DNA from: Alteribacter aurantiacus DSM 18675
GTDB taxonomy: Bacteria > Bacillota > Bacilli > Bacillales > Salisediminibacteriaceae
Direction: 5' to 3'
Assembly (NCBI RefSeq): GCF_000429705.1
Contig: NZ_KE386943.1
Location: 124,001-188,000, forward strand
DNA length: 64,000 bases
The position numbers were made by a program, and so were the translations under genes. The notes under the pieces were generated by a model. It worked only from the letters and a program-made list of their open reading frames with translations, had not been told where the DNA came from and searched no databases. Positions 8,653 through 18,415 of the stretch are shown piece by piece (position 1 is the stretch's first letter; each line of letters opens with the position of its first letter).

Positions 8653-8917
8653 ACAACCACCACCTTTGCATGAAAGAAACGAAATTAGATAAGAATTGGA
8701 TAAAAAATAAGAGGATTACGTAAGAAGTTACGAAGTATACACAAAGAGGATTAAGTAAAACAAACAATTAAGTAAAAAAATAGAGTAGAAAGCAAGTTGA
8801 TAAAGAAGGAGTGAAATTGTTAAGGAGATTCTAGAAGAAAAGAAGGAGGACTAACTTGATAATAATATAACACAACGAATCCAAAAGGGGAACAAAAGTT
8901 CTTACAAAATAAAACAA
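8653..8917 (+). other. Purine-rich intergenic stretch upstream of the RAYT gene
   Basis: Between the RAYT start and the REP at 8918 the + strand is almost entirely A and G for more than 200 nt, with recurring GGATTA-GTAA and ATTAAGTAAAA blocks. No convincing gene is present; the one open frame here is a pyrimidine-run artefact on the other strand. Bases 9001-9124 beyond the REP hold nothing I can name. Confidence 0.5.
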
Positions 8918-9000
8918 GGAAGCTCAGGGACGGCTTCTCCTTGCTTCAACTCCCTTGATTACCTTCACAGCAGGAAGCAAAGACCTGTCCCCGCGCTTCC
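8918..9000. repeat. REP element upstream of the RAYT gene
   Basis: An 83-nt imperfect palindrome matching the copy at 7775-7856 (GGAAGCTCAGGGACGGCTTC on the left, TGTCCCCGCGCTTCC on the right). It has a few changes, such as AGGGACGG and GACCTGTCC. It lies 266 nt upstream of the RAYT start and is in the same orientation as the downstream copy. Confidence 0.85.
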
Positions 9001-9124
9001 TGAGGGCAACAAGAAAAGCTGTTATTATGAGACATTGCATTGTTGTAACTACTTTCAATTGGTCCTTACTATGACAGCGGTAGATCAATTCGATGGCAGA
9101 AGTGGATCAAATGCAAAGATGGAT

Positions 9125-9461
9125 TCACACAATAAAACGATTTAGAGTGTGCATTCCACATAGGTCGGAAGCACCAGATCCGTCCCGGTGCTTCTTTAAA
9201 TGACTATATGTATGAGCCATTAACTCATTTGACTTCTTTGTACAAGCATATAACGACACTGGATTATCAACAAAGTCTGTCTCTTCAAATGGAACCTTCT
9301 TATTCGTACCATAAACAGAGCTAGACGAAGCATACACTAGTGATCGACTGGAAAGTGGCGAACAAGTTTCCGGATGTTGTAGAATCCAATGTGTTCCTTT
9401 GGATGTAGACATCTGGATTCTCAATCAAATAACGAACACCGGCTTGTGCAGCTAAGTTATT
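9125..9461 (-). pseudogene. Remnant of a UDP-glucuronate 4-epimerase-type gene
   Basis: Fragments of an extended SDR nucleotide-sugar epimerase survive in two frames. NNLAAQAGVRYLIENPDVYI at about 9400-9461 precedes SLVYASSSSVYGTNKK and ETDFVDNPVSLYACTKKSN in the adjoining frame. The YxxxK-type active site has become YACTKK, and the sequence breaks down after the HTYSHL segment. Both the N-terminal Rossmann part and the C-terminal substrate domain are missing. It sits at the downstream end of the exopolysaccharide operon and on the same strand, so it is probably a relic of an earlier version of the cluster. It is not expected to be functional. Confidence 0.8.
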
Positions 9462-9478
9462 CTAGTGAAAACCCTGTA

Positions 9479-11005
9479 CTATACTTTCATTTGTTTTTTT
9501 AATATTCTTCTGAATCGTGAAACTATGCTATTAGTCAAAACTTTATCGAAAATATAGTTAACACCCACAAAAAGCACTATGGATATAATTGTTAATAGCA
9601 CAGCAATAAATACCCACTGGATAAAATTATCAATTTCAATACCTATGAAATAGGCCCAACCACTAAAGTATAATAATACAATCAAAAGAGTTCGAAGCAT
9701 TCTAATTCCACTCAGTCTTTTAGGAAGTTTCGTAATCTTTTTAGGAACAAAAATTAACATATCAATCGTACGATATATATTAGATAAAATCGAAGCAATT
9801 AGAACACCCACTATACCAAAACTAGGTGCCAACATTAATCCAACCCCAACAATAATTAATCCTTGTATAGTCACTTGTTTACGTGTTTCTTTAAAAAGTC
9901 CAGCTGATATTATTAACATTCCTTGGGGAACTTTTATATTATATAGGAAGCCATCTAAAGCAAATAAAAACGCCACCAACGGTAATACGTATTCTGCATC
10001 ATTAACCCCTATTGTGAATAATTTAACAAAGGGTAACAGCATACAAAATGTAACTGAAAAAACCACACCTACTATGCTATAGTAAAAAACTTCAAATTCC
10101 TGAGTAGTTTTTTTTAAGTTTTCTGTTTCATTTCTTGCAATAACATCTCCAAAAGAAGCAAATAGTCCGCTTTTAAAAATTTCAAGGATGCCATTTATAC
10201 CTATAATTACCATAGAATAAATTACGTATACGCTAATTAATTTTAAATCTCCAGTTATTACGGTTAAAATCAAGATGGGTGCCCCTGTTTGAATAGCGCC
10301 TAAAATTTGATTGTAAATCGCACTCCACCTTTGGTTAACTGTTGAAAGTTTTGGCTTCAAATTATAGTTAATATATTTATATTTTTTCTTTACATATATT
10401 ATTAAAACAAGTGTCCTTACAAAGATTGAGGTGCTTGCTAGTAACCAAAGTAAAAGAAAGTTCAAGTTTAGATTAATTGACACAAAGATAATTGTAGTGT
10501 TAATAACAACTTGTATAATGGAAGCTATTGATATAACATAAAGTTTTTGATCTGCAGTTAATAGTACTCGGTATTTTGCCAGTGTAAAAAAGTCTAAAAT
10601 CCCGCCTATTCCTAAGACCAAAACTAAACCCCCAACTAATCTTGGACTACTGTTTTGAATAGGTACTAATATAGGATAAAATAGAGCTAAACCTATTATT
10701 AAGATAATAAAAATATATCCAGCCTTTTTATAAAGTATTTTAGTAGTTGAAACTACTGTATTTACTTCGTTTATGTTATTTTTTGTCAAAGGCTTATATA
10801 AAGCATACACTGCAGCAGCTGATAGACCTGCCTCAACTAATTTAAAGTAAGCAATAAATTGATTTATTGAGGAAACTAAACCATTTAATTCTGATCCATA
10901 GTTATCAAGTATTAGCTTTACAGTTATAATTCCAGACAACATTGAAATGATTTTAAAGATAGCAGTAAAGAGAGCATTGTTTAAAAACTTTGATGTTCTG
11001 TCCAT
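9479..11005 (-). CDS. Polysaccharide flippase, Wzx-like (MOP superfamily)
   Basis: 508-aa integral membrane protein with about 14 hydrophobic spans and a basic, IRMLRT/FRRILKK-containing C-terminus, the pattern of Wzx/PST exporters that flip undecaprenyl-linked repeat units across the membrane. The N-terminal sequence FLNNALFTAIFKIISMLSGI and the SSINQFIAYFKLVEAGLSAA segment are characteristic. Last intact gene of the leftward exopolysaccharide operon, 13 nt after the pyruvyltransferase gene. Its base composition is strongly AT-rich, like the other distal genes of the cluster. Confidence 0.92.
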   Translation of the reverse strand: MDRTSKFLNNALFTAIFKIISMLSGIITVKLILDNYGSELNGLVSSINQFIAYFKLVEAGLSAAAVYALYKPLTKNNINEVNTVVSTTKILYKKAGYIFIILIIGLALFYPILVPIQNSSPRLVGGLVLVLGIGGILDFFTLAKYRVLLTADQKLYVISIASIIQVVINTTIIFVSINLNLNFLLLWLLASTSIFVRTLVLIIYVKKKYKYINYNLKPKLSTVNQRWSAIYNQILGAIQTGAPILILTVITGDLKLISVYVIYSMVIIGINGILEIFKSGLFASFGDVIARNETENLKKTTQEFEVFYYSIVGVVFSVTFCMLLPFVKLFTIGVNDAEYVLPLVAFLFALDGFLYNIKVPQGMLIISAGLFKETRKQVTIQGLIIVGVGLMLAPSFGIVGVLIASILSNIYRTIDMLIFVPKKITKLPKRLSGIRMLRTLLIVLLYFSGWAYFIGIEIDNFIQWVFIAVLLTIISIVLFVGVNYIFDKVLTNSIVSRFRRILKKQMKV

Positions 11006-11018
11006 AATTTTATCCTTC

Positions 11019-12140
11019 TCATCTTTTTTGAATCAGTTCATAGAGTAAAGCTATTGATTCCTTTCTGTTAAGATCCAACTTCTTATTAATTCTTTTATAG
11101 TCAATTTGATTTAACGGATTTTCCACACTCTTGTCATTTAAAATATTTTGATCGAGTTCGAACAGATCTACAATATTTTCCAATCTAGAGTTTACCTCAT
11201 ATTTATCTGATAAATATTCTATATAAAATTGTTTATTAAAATTTATGGAAAAGGCTGTGCCGTGAAATGAATTTGTAATTACAAATTCTGCATTCTTAAT
11301 TAGAGTTAAGAACTCTAATGGACCTGCGTTTTTTATATATTTTATTTTACTGGATTGTTCATAGCCATAAGTCAGCCATAAAATTTCATATCCGTATTTC
11401 TCTGAAATTTTCATAGCTAATTTTTCGATATTTTTCGTCCCAGAAAATGCGTACACAAAAATATACTTTCTCGACCTTTTATTTTGAGGTATTATTTGAT
11501 TCCATTCCTCTTGCGACAGTAATAATGTCGGGTCCAATACAACTTTAGCCTCTTTATTTGTAATTCCATTGACTATGTTTACAGCTTGCTTTTCTCTAAC
11601 TAAAATTTTATTGAAACCCGAAAGTAACTCAGAAAATTTATCTACATATTTTTCTGGTAACGATTCGGTACCAAAGCTAGCAGCGTAAGCATTTTTTTTT
11701 GAATTATTCTTGGTGAAGTCTAGTAAGTATGTCATATCTTCTCCGTTAAGTTTAGGATTCCAGACCTGATCACTACCCGTAATAAAATTTGTGTATCTTG
11801 CCTCTATAGCTGCAATATCTGAAGAATTTCTACATTCAACACTGAGCTCAATAAAGTTATTTAAGAAATCAAGAAACTTGTAGTATCTAGCGTTACGGTT
11901 TCTATAAATTAGAAAATATGCTCCTAATTGCTTAAAACTTCTAACCTCTTTAATACTTTTTGGACGATACTGATTTTCAATATGATCATTAATGTAATCA
12001 ATTACATGACATTCTTTACCTAGTACTTTAATTTTTTGTTGTAAAGCATACACTTGTAAAATAGCACCATAATTAATTGCTCTATGATACGTGATAATAC
12101 CTACACAATCATTTTCTTGTTTATAGTTTAAGTTCTCCAC
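11019..12140 (-). CDS. Polysaccharide pyruvyl transferase family protein
   Basis: 373-aa enzyme of the CsaB/PS_pyruv_trans family, which adds ketal-linked pyruvate to sugars of surface polysaccharides using phosphoenolpyruvate. Diagnostic stretches are GIITYHRAINYGAILQVYAL at the N-terminus, FITGSDQVWNP, VREKQAVNIV, VLDPTLLLSQEEW and FVITNSFHGTAFSI near residues 285-305. No signal peptide, consistent with cytoplasmic modification of lipid-linked repeats. Negative charge from pyruvate would suit an acidic exopolysaccharide. It is separated from the upstream polymerase gene by an unusually long 416-nt gap. Confidence 0.93.
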   Translation of the reverse strand: MENLNYKQENDCVGIITYHRAINYGAILQVYALQQKIKVLGKECHVIDYINDHIENQYRPKSIKEVRSFKQLGAYFLIYRNRNARYYKFLDFLNNFIELSVECRNSSDIAAIEARYTNFITGSDQVWNPKLNGEDMTYLLDFTKNNSKKNAYAASFGTESLPEKYVDKFSELLSGFNKILVREKQAVNIVNGITNKEAKVVLDPTLLLSQEEWNQIIPQNKRSRKYIFVYAFSGTKNIEKLAMKISEKYGYEILWLTYGYEQSSKIKYIKNAGPLEFLTLIKNAEFVITNSFHGTAFSINFNKQFYIEYLSDKYEVNSRLENIVDLFELDQNILNDKSVENPLNQIDYKRINKKLDLNRKESIALLYELIQKR

Positions 12141-12556
12141 CTATTTACACTCCTCAGTCAACTAAATAAACTCATACACCTTACTGCTAAACAATCAATA
12201 CTAATGTTTAATTATTTCTAGATTTCACTACAAAGCTTTCAATTCTCATTTAAACCCTTAATAATGAGAATCCACATTCAGTAAACTCGGCAAAAAAACT
12301 GAATGGAACCCAAGTGGAAGAATAGGATTTAGACCAAACAGAAACAATAAATTTAATAATAAAGTGTCTGTCCTATTAGACTTGAAACTAACACATAAAT
12401 GTTCTCACTGTAACCTTGCTTTTTGCCCGTATAATGCTTCAAATGCTACAGGTACTGTTTTCATTTCAAAAATCACTACATTTTCCAGCTATAAAATGCT
12501 TTTTGATATAAAGCATGTTTTTTAATTACTAAACATATACATAATTAAAAAACTGA
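12141..12556. other. Long AT-rich gap inside the exopolysaccharide operon
   Basis: No intact gene is visible. On the minus strand a short frame beginning MKTVPVAFEALYGQK, followed after a stop by ENIYVLVSSLIGQ, may be debris of a lost gene or insertion element, but I cannot identify it. No clear terminator or promoter stands out. Confidence 0.35.
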
Positions 12557-13879
12557 CTAAACTTTCTCACTAGCTACTGCCTTTTTATTAAAATTCCAAA
12601 ATGAATAAATCAATCCAAAAGCTAAACAATACATAATAAAATAACTATAATCATATAAGGGATTCCCAGTTAAACCATATAACAGGAAAAAGGTTTGTGT
12701 GTACAGAGAATAGAGAACAGCAAATTCCCACTTGCTTGAATACTTACTTTTATTCCTATTAATCATTCGTGTTGTTTTAATAGTATAGAAATACGTTAGA
12801 AAAAATGGGGTTAATATCAACATAGAACCAACAATTCCAGTTTCACTTAGCAATTGCAGATAAATATTATGAACATCCATTTTCGTATGAACTGTTACAT
12901 TACCAATAACTGTGTCTTTAAAATTACCCCAACCTATTCCAAAAAGAGGATTTTCCACAAACAAACCCCATGCGAATAACCAAAATGTATTACGATTACT
13001 AGTAATATCTTCCCCTGCGAATAGAGCTTCAATGGTTGCAATAACTCTTAAAAATAAAGTATCTCCTATATTAGTTAGAAGTGTGATAATTATAAAAAAG
13101 ACTATTACAAATATTGAAAAATAAAATGCCTTAAACATTTTTTTGAATCTTTCATAATTAAAACTGGAATACTGTATATAAACAAAGAAAATTGTCAAAA
13201 CCATTAACAATAAATGTCCTCTTTTTTGGGTTAGCAATAAAGCGAGAAACATTATGAGAAATAAAAGGATTTCCTTTTTTGACTTTCCGTGTCTATTAAT
13301 AATCCAGCTACAAAAAATTATTCCTATTCCGTTGACAATATAGCCAGCAGTCAAGCCAACTTGACTTGTAAATCCAGTATAGTAACCATTTTCCATTCCA
13401 ATTAAAATTCGTTCTACAAAAATCGGACGTAATTGAGATAAAAAAAGATTATTATATAAAACAGGAAATAAATAGGAGAAAATTACCGATAAACCAAAAA
13501 AGACTCCACCCCACTTGATAAGGTTAATTGAACTATTATAATTCCTTACATCCCCCCGAACAAAAAAAGAAATTAAGATTCCTAAACTAAATATAACTGG
13601 ACCTGCTACTTCATTGGTCGTTAACATACTATTATTTAAACTTGCTAACGGAACAAAAATAGTAAGCAAAAGTAACATATCTGTTTTCTCAAAGAAATAC
13701 TTTTGCTTTCTTATAAGTTCATTGAATAGTAAAATAGTTAAAATAGAAACCAAGATAACTATCTGAATAAAAAGGCTATTAAAGACAGCTACATAAATCC
13801 AAGTCGTTATCATAAATATTGTCAATAAGGTAATGCTAATAGCTTTTAGATTAATAGAAACATCCCCATTATGCCGCAT
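12557..13879 (-). CDS. O-antigen ligase/polymerase-like protein (Wzy)
   Basis: 440-aa membrane protein with 10-12 predicted spans and the Wzy_C (PF04932) signature in the large external loop: NPLFGIGWGNFKD followed by VHNIYLQLLSETGIVGSMLI (about residues 310-350). It likely polymerises flipped repeat units outside the membrane. The assignment as polymerase rather than ligase rests on the presence of a single such gene next to a Wzx flippase and Wzz-type regulator. AT-rich, in line with the surrounding glycosyltransferase genes. Confidence 0.88.
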   Translation of the reverse strand: MRHNGDVSINLKAISITLLTIFMITTWIYVAVFNSLFIQIVILVSILTILLFNELIRKQKYFFEKTDMLLLLTIFVPLASLNNSMLTTNEVAGPVIFSLGILISFFVRGDVRNYNSSINLIKWGGVFFGLSVIFSYLFPVLYNNLFLSQLRPIFVERILIGMENGYYTGFTSQVGLTAGYIVNGIGIIFCSWIINRHGKSKKEILLFLIMFLALLLTQKRGHLLLMVLTIFFVYIQYSSFNYERFKKMFKAFYFSIFVIVFFIIITLLTNIGDTLFLRVIATIEALFAGEDITSNRNTFWLFAWGLFVENPLFGIGWGNFKDTVIGNVTVHTKMDVHNIYLQLLSETGIVGSMLILTPFFLTYFYTIKTTRMINRNKSKYSSKWEFAVLYSLYTQTFFLLYGLTGNPLYDYSYFIMYCLAFGLIYSFWNFNKKAVASEKV

Positions 13880-13972
13880 TATTTTGTCTTCTCCTTTTTA
13901 ATGGGTTAAATAAGTTATAGCCTTTTCGAAATAATGCATAGTGTTTTATTTCAGGTGATTTTTTTAGTGTTA

Positions 13973-15022
13973 TTATAATTTGTTTTTTAGTAATGATATA
14001 AAATAAAATATAGAATATACTCTAAGTTTAAGAAGGAAGAATCCAATACTCCGAAAAAAACTACTTTTTTCAGAATACTGTATTACACTAATTTTCTTAA
14101 TAGCGGATGAATATGGTTCTGAATTACATAACATTCTAATTCCTTTAATTTTTTCAAAATAGGTATTTCGATTTTTAGAACTGCAGTAAAATTGATTCGT
14201 TATTGTAAATATATTGAAAATAGCTCTGAAATAGAACGCAGTATAGAATTTCCCACTCTTCCCAGAGTTTATTAAGCATCTTTCTAATTCTTTTAATCCA
14301 TTACCATAATCATTCTCGGCATTCTCTCTAAAACTTTGTGTTGCTGACTCGCTATGCTTTCTGTAATGATATAAGAATTCATTTATATAAAATATTTTAT
14401 TTGCATTCTCTAATGCTTGAAAAACAAATACTCCATCCTCAGATAGTGATAGATTTGTATTGTACTTCATATTAAATGTCTGTAGAAAGTCTTTCTTATA
14501 TAACTTACAAACAGCTACTCCCACCATGTTATAAGGGGGACTAAATTGTGATACTGTTTTATAAAGTAACTGAATCTGCAACTCTTCCCTTGCATATTTA
14601 TCAAGATATTCATAGTCTGAGTTCCAAAAGGGGTTTATCATCTCTCTATCAGGAAAGTTAACTTTTAAAGCAAAAATCAAAAAATCACTATCCTCTTGTA
14701 AGACATTATTTTTTAATATTTCACACGCATTCAATTCAAGCCAATCATCTGCATCAACAAATGTAATCCACTCTCCTGTTGCTGCCTCTATTCCATGATT
14801 ACGTGCTGCAGAAACCCCTTGATTTTCCTGATGAATCACTCTAATTCGCTTGTCTTTGTTTGCATATTGATCACAAATAATTCCCCCATTATCAGGTGTA
14901 CCATCATCAACTAATATAATTTCTATATCATGTAAGGTTTGGTTAACTAGACTTTCAATACATTGCCTTAAATAATCTTCACTCACATTATAAACAGGCA
15001 CAATAATGCTTATTAGTGGCAT
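13973..15022 (-). CDS. Glycosyltransferase family 2
   Basis: 349-aa GT-A fold glycosyltransferase. N-terminal PLISIIVPVYNVSEDYLRQC, ILVDDGTPDNGG and the metal-binding WITFVDADDW (about residues 87-96) are standard for family 2; NQGVSAARNHGIEAA lies between them. The C-terminal third has a hydrophobic tail that may attach it to the membrane. It probably adds one sugar to the lipid-linked repeat unit. Acceptor and donor cannot be deduced. Lies 15 nt from the upstream GT4 gene in the same operon. Confidence 0.93.
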   Translation of the reverse strand: MPLISIIVPVYNVSEDYLRQCIESLVNQTLHDIEIILVDDGTPDNGGIICDQYANKDKRIRVIHQENQGVSAARNHGIEAATGEWITFVDADDWLELNACEILKNNVLQEDSDFLIFALKVNFPDREMINPFWNSDYEYLDKYAREELQIQLLYKTVSQFSPPYNMVGVAVCKLYKKDFLQTFNMKYNTNLSLSEDGVFVFQALENANKIFYINEFLYHYRKHSESATQSFRENAENDYGNGLKELERCLINSGKSGKFYTAFYFRAIFNIFTITNQFYCSSKNRNTYFEKIKGIRMLCNSEPYSSAIKKISVIQYSEKSSFFRSIGFFLLKLRVYSIFYFISLLKNKL

Positions 15023-15036
15023 TACATTTCCTCCAT

Positions 15037-16188
15037 TTATTGACTATAACGATCTAGGCAACTTAGAAATAAATCGTTTAACTGTTTAACGACAGCCTCT
15101 TCACTAAATATGTTATATGCAGTTTCAGAAATTTTTCTTCCATCAAATGAACCCTTGTTATCATATAATTTTGTTAATGCATTTGTTAAACTATCTAAGT
15201 CATCCTGCTGAAAGAGAATACCGTTAGAATTGTTTATATATTTGTCTATTGGTCCATTTTTAATACCAATTACAGGTTTTCCACATGCCATCGCTTCAAT
15301 AAACGGGACCCCAAAGGTTTCCAAGATACTTCCGGAAACAAATGCATCGCTTTTTTTCATAATTTTTGCAGTTTCATTACGCGATAGTAATCCATGCATT
15401 GTAATTTTACCCTTCATATCTAGCTCTGTAATTTGTTGTTGTAATTTTTCGTATAATGGGCCATCCCCAACTAGATTCAAGTGTACTTCATTAACATCTT
15501 TAAAAGCCTTACTAAAAGCATCTATAACTAAACTAAATCTTTTTACTTCTTCCAACCTTCCTACCATAATAAATTCAAACTGCTCGCTTTTTTGCTTAGT
15601 TTCCTCGTAAAAGAAAATTGGCTTTACCATGTTTGGTATAACTTTAATGTCCCTATTAGTATTAGTTAGCTCTAAAACACTTTTTTTTAGCAGGTCTCCA
15701 ACACATATAAAAGCATCTGCTTCATTAACTATCTTATTCAACAAAGTAATTTGTTGGGGCTGCAAACTCTTTATCTGCACCTTTGTCCAATGTTCAGTAA
15801 CAACAATCGGCCTTTTCAATTTCTTTAACAAATCCCACATTTTATGATTTAAATTCAATAATGGAAAATGAACATGAATGATTTCAGGTATTCCTTCATC
15901 TTTGATAATTTCATTTAAAACTTTTTCATAACACCAATTCTTTACACTAGAAAATACTTTCTGAGGCGTTCCTCCCACAGGGAGATTATATCCATATATT
16001 GGAACATCATTAACTTTAAAACTTCTAGGACCAAAACTCATCAAGCGTTTTATTGAACGATTATCGCTAAAGGAATATACTACTTTACTGCCATATTTGC
16101 TTAGGGCTACCGCTTGTTCAAACTCAAAAATACCAATCATTCCAGTTTTATTATTTGGGTATGCTCTTCCTATTACTAATGCATACAT
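15037..16188 (-). CDS. Glycosyltransferase family 4 (GT-B)
   Basis: 383-aa GT-B glycosyltransferase. The C-terminal nucleotide-sugar domain shows EFIMVGRLEEVKRF, NLVGDGPLYEKL, HGLLSRNETAKIM and the E-x7-E type motif SILETFGVPFIEAMACGKPV (about residues 283-302). The N-terminal acceptor domain begins MYALVIGRAYPNNKTGMIGI. Expected to transfer a sugar with retention of configuration during repeat-unit assembly. Operon member with short spacing on both sides. Confidence 0.93.
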   Translation of the reverse strand: MYALVIGRAYPNNKTGMIGIFEFEQAVALSKYGSKVVYSFSDNRSIKRLMSFGPRSFKVNDVPIYGYNLPVGGTPQKVFSSVKNWCYEKVLNEIIKDEGIPEIIHVHFPLLNLNHKMWDLLKKLKRPIVVTEHWTKVQIKSLQPQQITLLNKIVNEADAFICVGDLLKKSVLELTNTNRDIKVIPNMVKPIFFYEETKQKSEQFEFIMVGRLEEVKRFSLVIDAFSKAFKDVNEVHLNLVGDGPLYEKLQQQITELDMKGKITMHGLLSRNETAKIMKKSDAFVSGSILETFGVPFIEAMACGKPVIGIKNGPIDKYINNSNGILFQQDDLDSLTNALTKLYDNKGSFDGRKISETAYNIFSEEAVVKQLNDLFLSCLDRYSQ

Positions 16189-16223
16189 TTAATTCCTCCC
16201 GCATACACTACTTTAAAATCTTT

Positions 16224-17426
16224 TTATTCAAGTATCTCTTTAATTATTTCTTGATATGTGCTGGATCTATCAAATTTCAGTTCAGCCAATTTCCGACTGT
16301 TGTCACCCATACTTTCTCTTAATTGCTTATCTTTATATAATTTTAGTAATTTATCTGCTAAATCTACCGCATTATTATTTTCACAATTAAATCCCATCTG
16401 AAATTCCTTCACCAAATCTCTATATTCTTTAGATTCCTGTGTATTTAATACTGGTAATCCTGCAGCAGCATAATCTCCATGCTTATTTATAATACTTTGA
16501 GCAGCACCTTTACTAATAGGATTTACTGCTATATCACAAACTTTTAAAACTCCTACCATCTTACCGTAATCAAGTCTACCAAGAAATTTGGCATATATTT
16601 CATTTTCTTTAGCGTGATTTTCAAATTTAGACTTAAGTGGTCCATCTCCCATAACGACAAACTTAATATTTTTAATTCCTTTATCTTTTATAATCTTTAA
16701 TGCATCTAAGACAGTAGTTATATCATAACTATGACCTAATGTACCTATATACGCTAGCCATACTTCACTTTCTGGCTTCTCTAAATACCGATTTTCAGAT
16801 ACTAATGAATCAAAGTATGATAGATCAGTTCCTAAAAAGACACTGAGTGCTTCTTTACATTTATCATTCGTTCTGAGTGCTCTATCACTATATGTTTTGG
16901 AAACTGCAATAATTTTATCAGCTTTGGCATATACATAATCTATATTCTTATTCATAGGATAGAAAATTACATTACTGATTAAAGGGATATTAAAGACCAT
17001 TTGAAAAGCTTCAGGCCACAAATCTTGAACATCAACTATAAATTTAATATTATTCTTATGAGCATATTCAGCGGCAACTTTCGCTGCATTAATTGATGGG
17101 ACTGCACAGTAGATAACATCTGGCTTTTTTCTATTCTTTAGATACTTTTTTAAATTCCTTCCGAATATATAATGACTGTAGAATCTTTCCAATGAAACAT
17201 TCTTGTTATATCCTGGTTCATATACTGTAGTAAATTCATAAGGAATGCTCTTTATATGTTCATTAGATAACTTTCTCTGTACTTTTCCCTTGTGTGCATA
17301 GCTACTTGTAACAACCTCAACATTTTTACTTTTATTACCTAGTTTATCAGCAATATAATGAAATCTACCGTTCCCTTTTTCATTAGGAGCCTTTGTATAA
17401 TGTGCAATTATTAGAATATCTTCCAC
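16224..17426 (-). CDS. Glycosyltransferase family 4, WbuB-like
   Basis: 400-aa GT-B enzyme similar in layout to WbuB, often an N-acetyl-fucosamine transferase. Visible features are ILIIAHYTKAPNEKGNGRFH at the start, KFIVDVQDLWPEAFQMV, KADKIIAVSKTYSDR, VWLAYIGTLGHSYDI, FVVMGDGPLKSKFE and the NKHGDYAAAGLPVLN region in place of the usual EFFG motif. It is separated by about 65 nt from the epimerase gene upstream. Substrate is not predictable here. Confidence 0.9.
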   Translation of the reverse strand: MEDILIIAHYTKAPNEKGNGRFHYIADKLGNKSKNVEVVTSSYAHKGKVQRKLSNEHIKSIPYEFTTVYEPGYNKNVSLERFYSHYIFGRNLKKYLKNRKKPDVIYCAVPSINAAKVAAEYAHKNNIKFIVDVQDLWPEAFQMVFNIPLISNVIFYPMNKNIDYVYAKADKIIAVSKTYSDRALRTNDKCKEALSVFLGTDLSYFDSLVSENRYLEKPESEVWLAYIGTLGHSYDITTVLDALKIIKDKGIKNIKFVVMGDGPLKSKFENHAKENEIYAKFLGRLDYGKMVGVLKVCDIAVNPISKGAAQSIINKHGDYAAAGLPVLNTQESKEYRDLVKEFQMGFNCENNNAVDLADKLLKLYKDKQLRESMGDNSRKLAELKFDRSSTYQEIIKEILE

Positions 17427-17491
17427 GTTGCCAACACTTCCAATTTTCGTTAAAATTTTTGACTTTAAACTACTATCAATTTAAATTATCA

Positions 17492-18415
17492 TTATACTAG
17501 TAAGTAATATTCAAAAAGATCTTTTACCATGTCGGGCATTATAATGGATGGTCTCCAATTGAAATCGTTATAAAACAAGTCACTATCTATCTGATTACTA
17601 AAACTGTTCTGCCCTTCTTGAACTAATAGCCTAACTTGGTTTTCTGTATATTTAGATGACATACTTTTAATTGTTTCTGCTAATTCTAAAATTGTAAAAG
17701 AGCTGTTATTCCCCAGGTTGTAAACCTTACTCCAACCACTTGGACTACTTTTAACCATAGCAACCAACGCCGAACTTGCATCCCTAACATCCAAATATGA
17801 TATCCTTTGGCTACCGCCATGTATTTCAATGGGATTACCAGCTAGGGCAGATTTTACAAATCTATTAGTCATTCTCACTTCTAATTCAATACCCGATAAA
17901 CTAGCTAATCTGATATTTGAAAAAGCTACATTCTCATTTGAACTCTCACATATTGTTGAAACAATTCTTTCACTAGCATATTTTGTCATCCCATAGAAAG
18001 TTTCCGGTATAACGGGAGATTCTTCATTAGTTATAGACTTTGCTTTTTGACTATATACACTTTGTGAAGAAATATTAATGATTTTCTTAATACCTAAATT
18101 TATCGAGCCTTTTACCAATTTTTCAGTAAATAGTAATCCTTTAGCTAATTGTTCTCCATTAGCGGTTCTAGGAAATGCACAATTTACTAGAATATCTATC
18201 TTCACATTTTGATCTATTTCATTACTCCAGTTAGCTGTATTCACCACTTTTAGGTTAGGACTATTCCCAAACTTAGCATGTAATACACCTTTTCTAGAAG
18301 ACATCGCAATTACTTTATAGCTTCCGTCATTGAGCAGCTGTCTTACAATCTCACTTCCTAAAAATCCGCTTGCACCACTTACTAATATAGTTTGATTTAT
18401 CTCCCTTATACTCAA
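17492..18415 (-). CDS. NAD-dependent epimerase/dehydratase (extended SDR)
   Basis: 307-aa Rossmann-fold enzyme. The dinucleotide site is ILVSGASGFLGSEIV (residues 10-24), the catalytic serine region INISSQSVYS and the YxxxK motif YGMTKYASE (about residues 139-147). Probably alters the sugar of a nucleotide-linked precursor. Its start overlaps the stop of the ATP-grasp gene by 4 nt, so the two are translationally coupled, which suggests successive steps. Confidence 0.9.
   Translation of the reverse strand: MSIREINQTILVSGASGFLGSEIVRQLLNDGSYKVIAMSSRKGVLHAKFGNSPNLKVVNTANWSNEIDQNVKIDILVNCAFPRTANGEQLAKGLLFTEKLVKGSINLGIKKIINISSQSVYSQKAKSITNEESPVIPETFYGMTKYASERIVSTICESSNENVAFSNIRLASLSGIELEVRMTNRFVKSALAGNPIEIHGGSQRISYLDVRDASSALVAMVKSSPSGWSKVYNLGNNSSFTILELAETIKSMSSKYTENQVRLLVQEGQNSFSNQIDSDLFYNDFNWRPSIIMPDMVKDLFEYYLLV

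Noticed and set aside
9125..9424. A 99-aa protein-coding gene
   Set aside because: Only a broken epimerase segment with lost domains, and homologous sequence continues upstream in another frame.
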